Shown piece by piece: positions 1 to 5,034 of a DNA stretch of 5,050 nt. Source of the stretch: an uncultured Atopobium sp. Lineage in GTDB: Bacteria > Actinomycetota > Coriobacteriia > Coriobacteriales > Atopobiaceae. The stretch lies in NCBI GenBank assembly GCA_900555335.1, contig USKU01000082.1, positions 1 to 5,050 on the forward strand, written 5' to 3'. Below the pieces are notes generated by a model. The model had not been told where the DNA came from, made no database searches, and saw only the letters and a list, made by a program, of their open reading frames with translations. A program made the position numbers and the translations under genes. How positions within the stretch are numbered: the stretch's first letter is position 1; each line of letters begins with the position of its first letter.

Positions 1-817
1 CTGCTACCAGACTTGCCAGGTCAAGTGTCCAGACCTGCTTTCCACGCAGGATGTCAGGAACGTTGCCAGAAGCAATGAGCTGAGCCAAGCCCTCAACAAT
101 GGCGGTCTTACCAACGCCGGGGTCGCCCAGGATAAGTGGGTTGTTCTTCTGGCGGCGGGCAAGAACCTGCATGACACGCTCAATCTCGCGGTCACGACCG
201 ATGACAGGGTCAAGCTTTTTATCTGCGGCAAGTTTAGTAAGGTTGCGGCCAAACTGCTCCAGCATAGAGGCGTCATCGTTTGTGTTAGGGCGCATCTGAC
301 CAGCGCCAACAGGCATGCCAAAGATGCCACCTTCAATGCGAGGTTCTGCCATACGAGGACTAGCAGGTGCATCTTCTGGAGTCTGGGCAACCAGCTCATC
401 AACGGCGTTTCTTACGGCGTCGCCCGAGACACCCATAGTACGCAGGGCATCCATAGCACGACCGTTACCCTCGGATACAATGCCCAAAAGCAGGTGCTCA
501 GTTGCAATATAGCTCTGACCGTGGGTCATGGTTTCTCTGTACGCGTCCTCAAGCACGCGTTTTGCGCGCGGAGTAAACGGAATGTGGCCGCCAGGAATAG
601 GGTCTCCTGCGCCCGTGGTGAGCTCTTTTACGGTTGCTAGGGCCTCGTCATACGAGACCTCCAGCTTAGCCAAAGCCTGAGCAGCAATGCCCTCCCCCTC
701 TTTGATGAGAGCAAGTAGCAGGTGCTCGGTACCAACATACATCTGGCCAAGACCGCGAGCCTCGTCCTGAGCTAAGCTCATGACTTTACGCGCTCTGTCA
801 GTGAATTTATCAAACAT
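1..817 (-). CDS. clpC: ClpC-type AAA+ chaperone of the Clp protease, N-terminal part (cut by window edge)
   Basis: HSP100 unfoldase that feeds substrates to the ClpP peptidase in the cytosol. Reading the minus strand from the ATG at 817-815 gives 272 uninterrupted codons before the window ends; full-length ClpC proteins are usually about 800-860 residues. Two Clp_N repeats fill residues ~1-145 (start MFDKFTDRARKVM; YVGTEHLLLALIKEGEG near 27-43; matching YIATEHLLLGIVSEGNGRA near 103-121). A Gly/Pro-rich linker follows (~146-182), then the first AAA+ domain, with LEQFGRNLT at 186-194, LDPVIGRDREIERV at 202-215 and Walker A GDPGVGKT at 231-238. Walker B and the second AAA+ domain lie outside. 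The start is supported by GAGAGG about 9 bases upstream. A terminator separates it from lysS, so it probably has its own promoter. I saw no CIRCE element or CtsR heptad pair in the leader. ClpB is less likely given the linker and start sequence, but the middle region that separates ClpB from ClpC is not visible. Confidence 0.95.
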   Translation of the reverse strand, partial: MFDKFTDRARKVMSLAQDEARGLGQMYVGTEHLLLALIKEGEGIAAQALAKLEVSYDEALATVKELTTGAGDPIPGGHIPFTPRAKRVLEDAYRETMTHGQSYIATEHLLLGIVSEGNGRAMDALRTMGVSGDAVRNAVDELVAQTPEDAPASPRMAEPRIEGGIFGMPVGAGQMRPNTNDDASMLEQFGRNLTKLAADKKLDPVIGRDREIERVMQVLARRQKNNPLILGDPGVGKTAIVEGLAQLIASGNVPDILRGKQVWTLDLASLVA

Positions 818-852
818 GTGCTGAAACCTCTCAAAACTCTCTTTTTACTTCT

Positions 853-881
853 GTTTTATACCCATCAGAAGGCTCTGCAAA
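853..881 (-). promoter_or_regulatory. candidate clpC promoter
   Basis: On the minus strand TTTGCA (876-881) lies 17 bases upstream of TAAAAC (853-858), or 15 bases upstream of the overlapping TATAAA (855-860). This would start transcription about 30 bases before the clpC ATG. Both boxes are imperfect. The rest of 818-990 contains no gene. It has a GGAGGAG run on the minus strand near 915 with no well-spaced start codon behind it. Tentative. Confidence 0.3.
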
Positions 882-990
882 CATACGACTCGCGTTGGAT
901 TTTTCTCCTCCGTACGAACCACACAAACGCCAGGCGAGAAACCCGTGCTGCACACCGCCGCAGCGAACTCCCCGGCACACTGTCGCACAC

Positions 991-1027
991 AAAAAGCCCG
1001 GTACCTGCAACGAGCGGATACCGGGCT
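991..1027 (-). terminator. rho-independent terminator of lysS
   Basis: AGCCCGGTA (995-1003) and TACCGGGCT (1019-1027) form a perfect 9-bp GC-rich stem around a 15-base loop. Read on the minus strand it is followed immediately by a run of five T (complement of 991-995). It lies 43 bases beyond the lysS stop codon. There is no T run on the plus-strand side, so it acts in the lysS direction and insulates clpC. Confidence 0.88.
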
Positions 1028-1070
1028 GATGCGTTTATGCGCTGCGTGGGGCAGCTAAAGTTCCAAGCTC

Positions 1071-2675
1071 TTAGCGCTTCTCGGGCTTGAGCTGTGGGAA
1101 GAGAAGGACGTCGCGGATAGAAGGCTGATCGCAGAAGAGCATCATCATGCGGTCGATGCCATAGCCGATGCCGCCCGCTGGTGGCATACCGTACTCGAGT
1201 GCGCGAATGAAGTCGTAATCGTACTCCATAGCCTCTTCGTCACCCTGACGCTTAGCCTCCATCTGGGCAGCAAAGCGCTCCTCCTGATCAACAGGGTCGT
1301 TGAGCTCGGAGTATGCGTTTGCGTACTCGGCGCCGCAGATAATGAGCTCAAAGCGGTCGGTCAGACGAGGATCATCTGCCTTGCGCTTGGTGAGCGGAGA
1401 AACCTCTGCAGGATAATCGCAGACAAAGGTTGGGTTTACGATGCTCTTCTCGCCAAGCTCGTCGTAGATCTCAAACAGAAGCTTGCCGGCCTGCCACTCT
1501 GGGTTCCACTCAATCTCGTAGCGATCCAGGACTGCACGGAGTTTCTCGACGGGGGTGTCAATGGAGAGCTCCTCGCCGGTGACCTCGGACGCAATCTCTG
1601 CCAGGGATGCAACGCGCCAGTTGCCGGAGAGGTCAACCTCGGTGCCCTGGTAAGTGATGACCTCGTGACCCTCCTCGCAGCCGCAAGCCTTGCGGGCAAT
1701 CTCCTGGAAGAGATTCTGGGAAAGCTCGCGCATGCCGGCCAAATCAGAGTAGGCGGCGTATGCCTCCATGGAAGTGAACTCTGGGTTATGTGTGAGGTCG
1801 GTGCCCTCGTTCCTGAACTGACGACCAAGCTCGTAGACGCGCTCAAGACCGCCAACAAGCAGGCGCTTCAGCGGAAGCTCGGTTGCAATACGCAGGTAGT
1901 TCTCGGTATTCAGAGCGTTATAGTGCGTGATGAACGGCTTTGCGTTTGCGCCGCCAAGAATCTCCTGAAGAACGGGAGTCTCAACCTCCATGTAGCCGTC
2001 AGCCTCCATGAACTGGCGGATAATGGAGATAATCTGGGAGCGCTTACGGAATACGTCGCGGACCTCAGGGTTCATGATAAGGTCAACGTAGCGCTGGCGA
2101 TAACGAACCTCGCGGTCGGTGAGGCCGTGGAACTTCTCTGGCAGAGGACGCAGCGACTTGGAGAGGACCTCCAGCGAGGTGACTGCCAGGGAAAGCTGGC
2201 CGCGGCGCGTACGCATGATAGCGCCGGTTGCGCCGATGATGTCGCCAAGGTCGAGAAGACCCAGGAGCTCCCAGTTCTTCTCGTCAAGGTTGTTGATGCG
2301 GCAGAAGAGCTGAATCTGGCCGGTATAGTCCTCTACCACGACAAACGCAATCTTGCCCTGGTTGCGGATGGCGCGGACGCGGCCGGCCACGGAATAGACT
2401 TCTTCGCCAGTCTGGCCGTCCTCGAGGTCGGCGTAGCGCTCCTCCAGCTCAGCGACGTGAGCGGTGACAGTGGACTTGATTGGGTATGGGTCAACGCCGG
2501 CGTCAAGCAGTGCCTGGCGACGGGCTTTGCGCTGCGCGCGCTCGTCGTTGATGGAAGCCTCTGGGGTGGCTTCGGTTACGTCGGCGGCGGTTGCAGCAGC
2601 GTTCTCTGCGGCGGTTGCGGCAGTGTTCTCGGCGGCAGACGAGCTACCAGCGATGTTGTTCTCTACTTCGGACAT
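1071..2675 (-). CDS. lysS: lysyl-tRNA synthetase, class II
   Basis: Charges tRNA-Lys with lysine, using ATP, in the cytosol. The protein is 534 residues. Residues 1-45 form an Ala/Glu/Thr-rich low-complexity extension. An OB-fold anticodon-binding domain follows (~93-175, with VAGRVRAIRNQGKIAFVVVED). The class II catalytic core comes next: motif 1 near 220-235 (FMEADGYMEVETPVL), NALNTENYLRIATELPLKRL near 253-271, motif 2 near 281-305 (YELGRQFRNEGTDLTHNPEF then TSMEAY), and motif 3 near 502-527 (GIGYGIDRMMMLF then SIRDVLLFP). The core length is normal for bacterial LysRS; the extension accounts for the extra residues. The ATG at 2675-2673 is chosen because GGAGG lies 4 bases upstream. An in-frame ATG at 2714 would place 13 more residues over a terminator hairpin and is rejected. 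It lies 67 bases downstream of greA. No T-box leader is visible. Confidence 0.97.
   Translation of the reverse strand: MSEVENNIAGSSSAAENTAATAAENAAATAADVTEATPEASINDERAQRKARRQALLDAGVDPYPIKSTVTAHVAELEERYADLEDGQTGEEVYSVAGRVRAIRNQGKIAFVVVEDYTGQIQLFCRINNLDEKNWELLGLLDLGDIIGATGAIMRTRRGQLSLAVTSLEVLSKSLRPLPEKFHGLTDREVRYRQRYVDLIMNPEVRDVFRKRSQIISIIRQFMEADGYMEVETPVLQEILGGANAKPFITHYNALNTENYLRIATELPLKRLLVGGLERVYELGRQFRNEGTDLTHNPEFTSMEAYAAYSDLAGMRELSQNLFQEIARKACGCEEGHEVITYQGTEVDLSGNWRVASLAEIASEVTGEELSIDTPVEKLRAVLDRYEIEWNPEWQAGKLLFEIYDELGEKSIVNPTFVCDYPAEVSPLTKRKADDPRLTDRFELIICGAEYANAYSELNDPVDQEERFAAQMEAKRQGDEEAMEYDYDFIRALEYGMPPAGGIGYGIDRMMMLFCDQPSIRDVLLFPQLKPEKR
2584..2631 (-). repeat. 24-bp tandem repeat inside lysS
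   Basis: Two units, 2584-2607 and 2608-2631, match at 21 of 24 bases, and a partial third (GCGGCAG) follows at 2632-2638. The period is a multiple of three, so the LysRS frame is kept. Each unit encodes eight residues (AAENTAAT then AAENAAAT). It probably arose by slippage in the low-complexity N-terminal extension. Confidence 0.8.
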
Positions 2676-2688
2676 GTATCCTCCACGT

Positions 2689-2720
2689 AAAAACGCCCCG
2701 CGCCAGACAGACACGGGGCG
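2689..2720 (-). terminator. intergenic terminator or attenuator between greA and lysS
   Basis: CGCCCCG (2694-2700) and CGGGGCG (2714-2720) make a perfect 7-bp GC stem with a 13-base loop. On the minus strand five T follow at once (complement of 2689-2693). It starts 22 bases after the greA stop codon and ends 13 bases before the lysS start codon; the lysS ribosome binding site (complement of 2680-2684) comes four bases after the T run. No promoter can fit between it and lysS, so it must be a partial terminator or an attenuator that sets the greA:lysS ratio. Confidence 0.8.
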
Positions 2721-2742
2721 ACCAAAAATCTTTTGTGCCAGT

Positions 2743-3222
2743 CTAGCGAGTAATAGAGGTAATGGTGTACTTCTTCACCTTGCCGTTTGGCGTGGTGAAC
2801 TCAACCTCGTCGCCCTTCTTGTGACCAATAAGAGCCTCGCCAGCTGGGGACTCGTTAGAGATCTTGTGCTCAAGGGAGTTAGTCTCAGTAGTACCAACAA
2901 TTACATACTTAGTTGTCTTGCCTTTTGCATCTGCAAGCTCAACGGTTGTACCAATTGCAACGGTTACATTGCGCTTGCTGCCGCCCTCGACAACCTTTGC
3001 GACAGAGAGAATCTGGCGAATCTCGTTGATGCGGGACTCGTTGTGAGACTGCTCTTCTTTTGCTGCGTCATACTCGGAGTTCTCAGAAAGGTCACCAAAA
3101 CCACGGGCCTCTTTGATGCGCTCAACAATCTCGTCGTGTTTCTCGCCCTCACGATAAGCCAGCTCATCGACAAGCTTCTGACGGCCTTCTGGGGTAAGTA
3201 CAATCTCTTTAGTAGTGTCCAT
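2743..3222 (-). CDS. greA: transcription elongation factor GreA
   Basis: Binds the secondary channel of RNA polymerase and stimulates cleavage of the backtracked RNA 3' end, rescuing stalled complexes. The 159-residue length is the family norm. An N-terminal coiled coil (~1-78) starts with VLTPEGRQKLVDELAYRE and carries the tip loop GFGDLSENSEYDAAKEE at ~41-57, where Asp44 and Glu47 are the acidic pair that coordinates catalytic Mg in this family. The C-terminal FKBP-like domain (~83-159) includes ISNESPAGEALIGHKKGDEV at 121-140, matching the second GreA signature. The start at 3222 is backed by the family N-terminus; the ribosome binding site is weak (AGAAAG about 7 bases upstream). It lies 49 bases behind tatA and 67 bases ahead of lysS; greA-lysS adjacency is familiar from other Gram-positive genomes. 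Confidence 0.97.
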   Translation of the reverse strand: MDTTKEIVLTPEGRQKLVDELAYREGEKHDEIVERIKEARGFGDLSENSEYDAAKEEQSHNESRINEIRQILSVAKVVEGGSKRNVTVAIGTTVELADAKGKTTKYVIVGTTETNSLEHKISNESPAGEALIGHKKGDEVEFTTPNGKVKKYTITSITR

Positions 3223-3271
3223 CGTGTTCTTTCTGTTGATGGGTCAGTCGGTCTATACGCGTGAGATAGGG

Positions 3272-3481
3272 CTACTCAGCCTTTTTGGACTCTTCGTCCT
3301 CAACAACCTCAGCCTCTGGCTCCTTGGCTTCTTCCTTGGTCTCAGACTCCATGCCCTCGCGAACGCTCTTGACGGTCTCGCCGACAGCCTTACCGAGCTT
3401 TGGAAGGTTCTTAGGTCCAAAGAGAACCATGACGATAACAACAATAATCAGAAGCTCAGGAATACCAAGTCCTAAAATCAT
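3272..3481 (-). CDS. tatA: Tat protein translocase subunit TatA/TatE
   Basis: Small membrane protein that oligomerises to form the pore or membrane-thinning element for export of folded twin-arginine substrates; it works with TatC, which is not in this window. The 69 residues show the standard layout: a very short N-terminus, one transmembrane helix at ~6-20 (GIPELLIIVVIVMVL, with Pro8-Glu9 at its start), the hinge FGPKNLPKLG at 21-30, an amphipathic helix to ~44 (KAVGETVKSVREGME), and a highly charged Glu/Lys-rich tail. The ATG at 3481 is chosen because it puts the helix at the N-terminus as in the family and has a G-rich ribosome binding site (GGGGG, 5 bases upstream). A longer in-frame start at 3568 would overlap the promoter and is not used. 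It appears to be the first gene of a tatA-greA-lysS transcript. TatB is less likely because of the short length and the FGPKNLPKLG hinge. Confidence 0.95.
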   Translation of the reverse strand: MILGLGIPELLIIVVIVMVLFGPKNLPKLGKAVGETVKSVREGMESETKEEAKEPEAEVVEDEESKKAE

Positions 3482-3515
3482 ATAAACCCCCAGAAAATCT
3501 TTTCCTGTAAAAGCG

Positions 3516-3547
3516 TTCAGAAAAAACGCCGTATCGGCTAGTATAAC
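3516..3547 (+). promoter_or_regulatory. candidate promoter for the divergent spermidine-synthase-like gene
   Basis: TTCAGA (3516-3521) and TAGTAT (3539-3544) are 17 bases apart; TATAAC (3542-3547) is an alternative -10 with less ideal spacing. Either would start transcription about 25 bases before the ATG at 3578. The -10 occupies the same bases as the tatA -10 on the other strand, so the two promoters could exclude each other. Confidence 0.4.
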
Positions 3548-3568
3548 CGAGGGAAACCTTACTAACAA
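3540..3568 (-). promoter_or_regulatory. promoter for tatA (and probably greA-lysS)
   Basis: On the minus strand TTGTTA (3563-3568), a 17-base spacer, and TATACT (3540-3545) give a good housekeeping-type match with ideal spacing. Transcription would begin near 3533, leaving a ~52-base leader before tatA. The -35 box overlaps the ribosome binding site region of the divergent gene. Confidence 0.6.
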
Positions 3569-3577
3569 GGAATTAAC

Positions 3578-4408
3578 ATGGTCTTACATGATTTTTGGAC
3601 ATTTTTTATCTGGTCGACCGTAGCGGGGCTTGCCGTTATTGGCATTTACCAGCTATTTCTGTTAATTCTACGCGCTCGAGGCGTTTTTGTGACTCGTACC
3701 AAATTTGGCCTCACGATGATCTTTGACTCCGAGGACGCCGACGGTACGCCCATTAGGCTGCTCAACGTTAATGGCACCTTCCAGTCCGTGAGCTACATTG
3801 CACCTGAGCTGCGCTTTGAGCCCTGCGTCCACTATCACCGCATGATGGCGAAGGTTATCCAGCAGGTGGCACCAGAGGGTCACGTTGTAGTTATGGGAGG
3901 CGGAGGTTTCTCGCTGCCAAAGTACCTGGCTACGCACATGAGCGGCGCTACCATTGAGGCGATTGAGATTGATCCAAAGATTGTTTCGCTTGCGCGCGAG
4001 CATTTCTTTCTGGACGAGGCTCTAGCTGCTGCTTCAAGCGAGCTGCGTATTGTCGAGGACGACGCCTGGAAGGTGTTGCAAGACGCAGACACTGGTAGTA
4101 TTGACGTGCTGGTAAACGAAGTGTTTGCTGGTCGAAAGTCACTTGGACCTCTGGGAACTCCAGCCGGCGTACAAGTGGTTAAAGAAAAACTTGCAGATGG
4201 CGGGGTATATCTGGCCGATGTTCGCTGTCCGCTTGAGGGACGCGGCTCTGCACTACTTCCCCAGGTGGCAAACGTCTTTGCGCAGGAGTTTGCGCATATC
4301 GCTTACGTGCCCGAGTGGTCTGATACTCCTAAAACACCAGGCAACAACCTCTTAATTGCAACTGATGTGGATATTGCGCTTCCTGAAGGTGCTGTTGTAG
4401 TGAAATAA
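3578..4408 (+). CDS. membrane-anchored spermidine synthase-like / SAM-dependent methyltransferase-fold protein
   Basis: 276 residues. One hydrophobic segment at ~8-32 (start FWTFFIWSTVAGLAVIGIYQ, followed by Arg residues) should anchor the protein in the membrane with the enzyme domain in the cytosol. The rest resembles the Rossmann part of spermidine synthases: HYHRMMAKV at 85-93 (the place of the family's YHE), VVVMGGGGFSLPKYL at 103-117 (nucleotide-binding glycines), IEAIEIDPKIVSLAREHF at 126-143 (acidic residue expected to hold the ribose), and VEDDAWKVL at 159-167. The catalytic segment, normally a D-x-x-D pattern, reads IDVLVNEVF at 175-183, with Asn180 and Phe183 where Asp is expected. 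Spermidine synthesis is therefore doubtful; a methyltransferase or a non-catalytic role is possible. The start is supported by AAGGA 6 bases upstream. It is divergent from tatA and followed by a long gene-free region, so it is probably monocistronic. No clear terminator follows. Confidence 0.8.
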   Translation: MVLHDFWTFFIWSTVAGLAVIGIYQLFLLILRARGVFVTRTKFGLTMIFDSEDADGTPIRLLNVNGTFQSVSYIAPELRFEPCVHYHRMMAKVIQQVAPEGHVVVMGGGGFSLPKYLATHMSGATIEAIEIDPKIVSLAREHFFLDEALAAASSELRIVEDDAWKVLQDADTGSIDVLVNEVFAGRKSLGPLGTPAGVQVVKEKLADGGVYLADVRCPLEGRGSALLPQVANVFAQEFAHIAYVPEWSDTPKTPGNNLLIATDVDIALPEGAVVVK

Positions 4409-4410
4409 CG

Positions 4411-4467
4411 TCGACTGAGGGCCGACCGCCATCCAATTGACCGAGCAACATCCAATCACCCGAGAAA
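4411..4467. repeat. 19-bp degenerate tandem repeat
   Basis: Units 4430-4448 (CATCCAATTGACCGAGCAA) and 4449-4467 (CATCCAATCACCCGAGAAA) match at 15 of 19 bases. A weaker unit, 4411-4429, keeps CCGA in phase, so CCGA recurs at 4422, 4441 and 4460. It starts three bases after the stop codon of the upstream gene. Confidence 0.55.
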
Positions 4468-4509
4468 ATTGCATATTCCACCTTGTTTATGCGGAGTTTT
4501 GTATCAAAA

Positions 4510-4572
4510 ATTTGACCCACCAAAATTCAACCCCTCTTTTGGGTAAAAAATCCGTTTAGTTGGAGGTCAAAT
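4510..4572. repeat. nested hairpin
   Basis: ATTTGACC (4510-4517) is a perfect inverted copy of GGTCAAAT (4565-4572). Inside it CCAA (4520-4523) can pair with TTGG (4560-4563), and ACCC (4530-4533) with GGGT (4541-4544) around a 7-base loop. The three steps nest in order, giving a plausible 63-base hairpin with internal loops. No T run follows, so it is not a terminator. Confidence 0.5.
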
Positions 4573-4720
4573 CGCAATCACGGAAATTCCTGACTTGCGT
4601 TTGCGCAGGTGGCAAAAAGTGTCCAGATTATGTTATTTTTGTCCAACGAAAAACCGCAGTTAAATGGCTTGCATAAAAACTAGTCGCTACTGCATATTCC
4701 AACTAAACGCATTTTTTACC
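4542..4720. repeat. 23-bp inverted repeat, arms 133 bases apart
   Basis: The left arm 4542-4564 (begins GGTAAAAAAT, ends TTTAGTTGGA) and the reverse complement of the right arm 4698-4720 agree at 22 of 23 bases; the one difference is at the eleventh base. The arms flank 133 bases with no gene. The spacing and arm length resemble a small inverted-repeat element (MITE-like), but no target-site duplication or transposase is evident. Confidence 0.75.
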
Positions 4721-4737
4721 ACTTGCATGACAAGCGC
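4597..4737 (+). repeat. long imperfect stem competing for the same right arm
   Basis: GCGTTTG (4597-4603) can pair with CAAGCGC (4731-4737), and the 17 bases 4605-4621 (GCAGGTGGCAAAAAGTG) with 4710-4726 (CATTTTTTACCACTTGC). As plus-strand RNA this is 24 pairs, including three G-U, with one C-A mismatch and a small asymmetric internal loop. The right side overlaps the 23-bp inverted repeat at 4710-4720, so the two pairings are mutually exclusive. Confidence 0.5.
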
Positions 4738-4754
4738 TCAGCAAAACCGCAGTT
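4650..4754. repeat. duplicated AAAACCGCAGTT motif
   Basis: The 12-base motif occurs identically at 4650-4661 and 4743-4754 in direct orientation. The second copy starts a short palindrome, GCAGT-TG-ACTGC (4749-4760). A related inverted copy, TGCAGTTTTGC, lies at 4843-4853 and is complementary to 4741-4751 except for one position, so the second and third copies bracket the 33-bp tandem repeat. Confidence 0.5.
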
Positions 4755-4761
4755 GACTGCA

Positions 4762-4860
4762 ATTTGTACCGTCCCAGTGCGGCTCTGTCTCGTGATTTGT
4801 ACTGCCCCAGTGCGGCTCTGTCTCGTGATTTGTACTGTCTGGTGCAGTTTTGCTACGCAA
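4762..4860. repeat. 33-bp tandem repeat, two good copies and one degenerate
   Basis: Units 4762-4794 and 4795-4827 match at 31 of 33 bases (differences at the ninth and eleventh base). A third unit from 4828 shares the first ten bases (ATTTGTACTG) and then drifts, with about one base deleted. There are no spacers, so this is not a CRISPR array. The period equals 11 codons and one plus-strand frame stays open through it (repeating CTxPVRLCLVI), but no ribosome binding site supports translation. Confidence 0.85.
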
Positions 4861-5034
4861 TTTCAATCTCTATTACCTTTGCCTGGAAGTAAATTCCTCA
4901 AATTCACAAAAAAATATAACGTGAAATGAGTATTGTTATCTTTAAGGGTCTAAATAGGCATCATCGATTCTGCACTAAAAGCTACATTTTCTTTGGTCAA
5001 TGTACCTGGGAATACAATGCACTTGGGAGTTGCT

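Larger units (their letters stand above)
4409..5034. other. 626-base AT-rich, repeat-dense intergenic region
   Basis: No convincing gene, tRNA or CRISPR array is visible. Composition is more AT-rich than the neighbouring coding DNA. Several repeat families overlap here and are listed separately. An open frame of 68 codons crosses 4723-4929 but has no ribosome binding site and is built mostly from the 33-base repeat. From 4861 to 5034 the DNA is AT-rich and without recognisable repeats. It may hold the promoter of the gene starting at 5035, though I found no well-spaced -35/-10 pair. Confidence 0.75.

Noticed and set aside
831..884. 17-residue leader peptide upstream of clpC on the minus strand
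   Set aside because: The GGAGGAG upstream is about 20 bases from its ATG, too far, and the frame overlaps the candidate promoter.
818..1090. 90-codon plus-strand frame in the clpC-lysS gap
   Set aside because: It runs through the lysS terminator and the lysS 3' end, and shows no family features.
1665..2690. 341-codon open frame on the plus strand opposite lysS
   Set aside because: It lies wholly antisense to a well-supported lysS, has no recognisable domain, and its composition follows the codon bias of the other strand.
2676..2714. Longer lysS start adding 13 residues
   Set aside because: The extra codons run through the terminator hairpin and T run, while the ATG at 2675 has a clear GGAGG upstream.
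2676..2742. T-box riboswitch controlling lysS
   Set aside because: The greA-lysS gap is only 67 bases, too short for a T-box, and no specifier or T-box sequence is seen; only the terminator hairpin is present.
3527..3538. Small GCCG-TAT-CGGC hairpin with a T run on the minus strand
   Set aside because: A 4-bp stem at the expected tatA transcription start is too small and misplaced to act as a terminator.
3482..3568. Longer tatA start adding 29 residues
   Set aside because: It would overlap the promoter and put a long segment before the membrane helix, unlike TatA proteins, whose helix starts within a few residues of the N-terminus.
4762..4860. CRISPR array
   Set aside because: The units are contiguous with no spacers, only two are well matched, and no cas gene is present.
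4723..4929. 68-residue plus-strand frame with 11-residue repeats
   Set aside because: No ribosome binding site precedes the ATG, and the open frame is explained by a 33-base repeat unit lacking stops in that frame.
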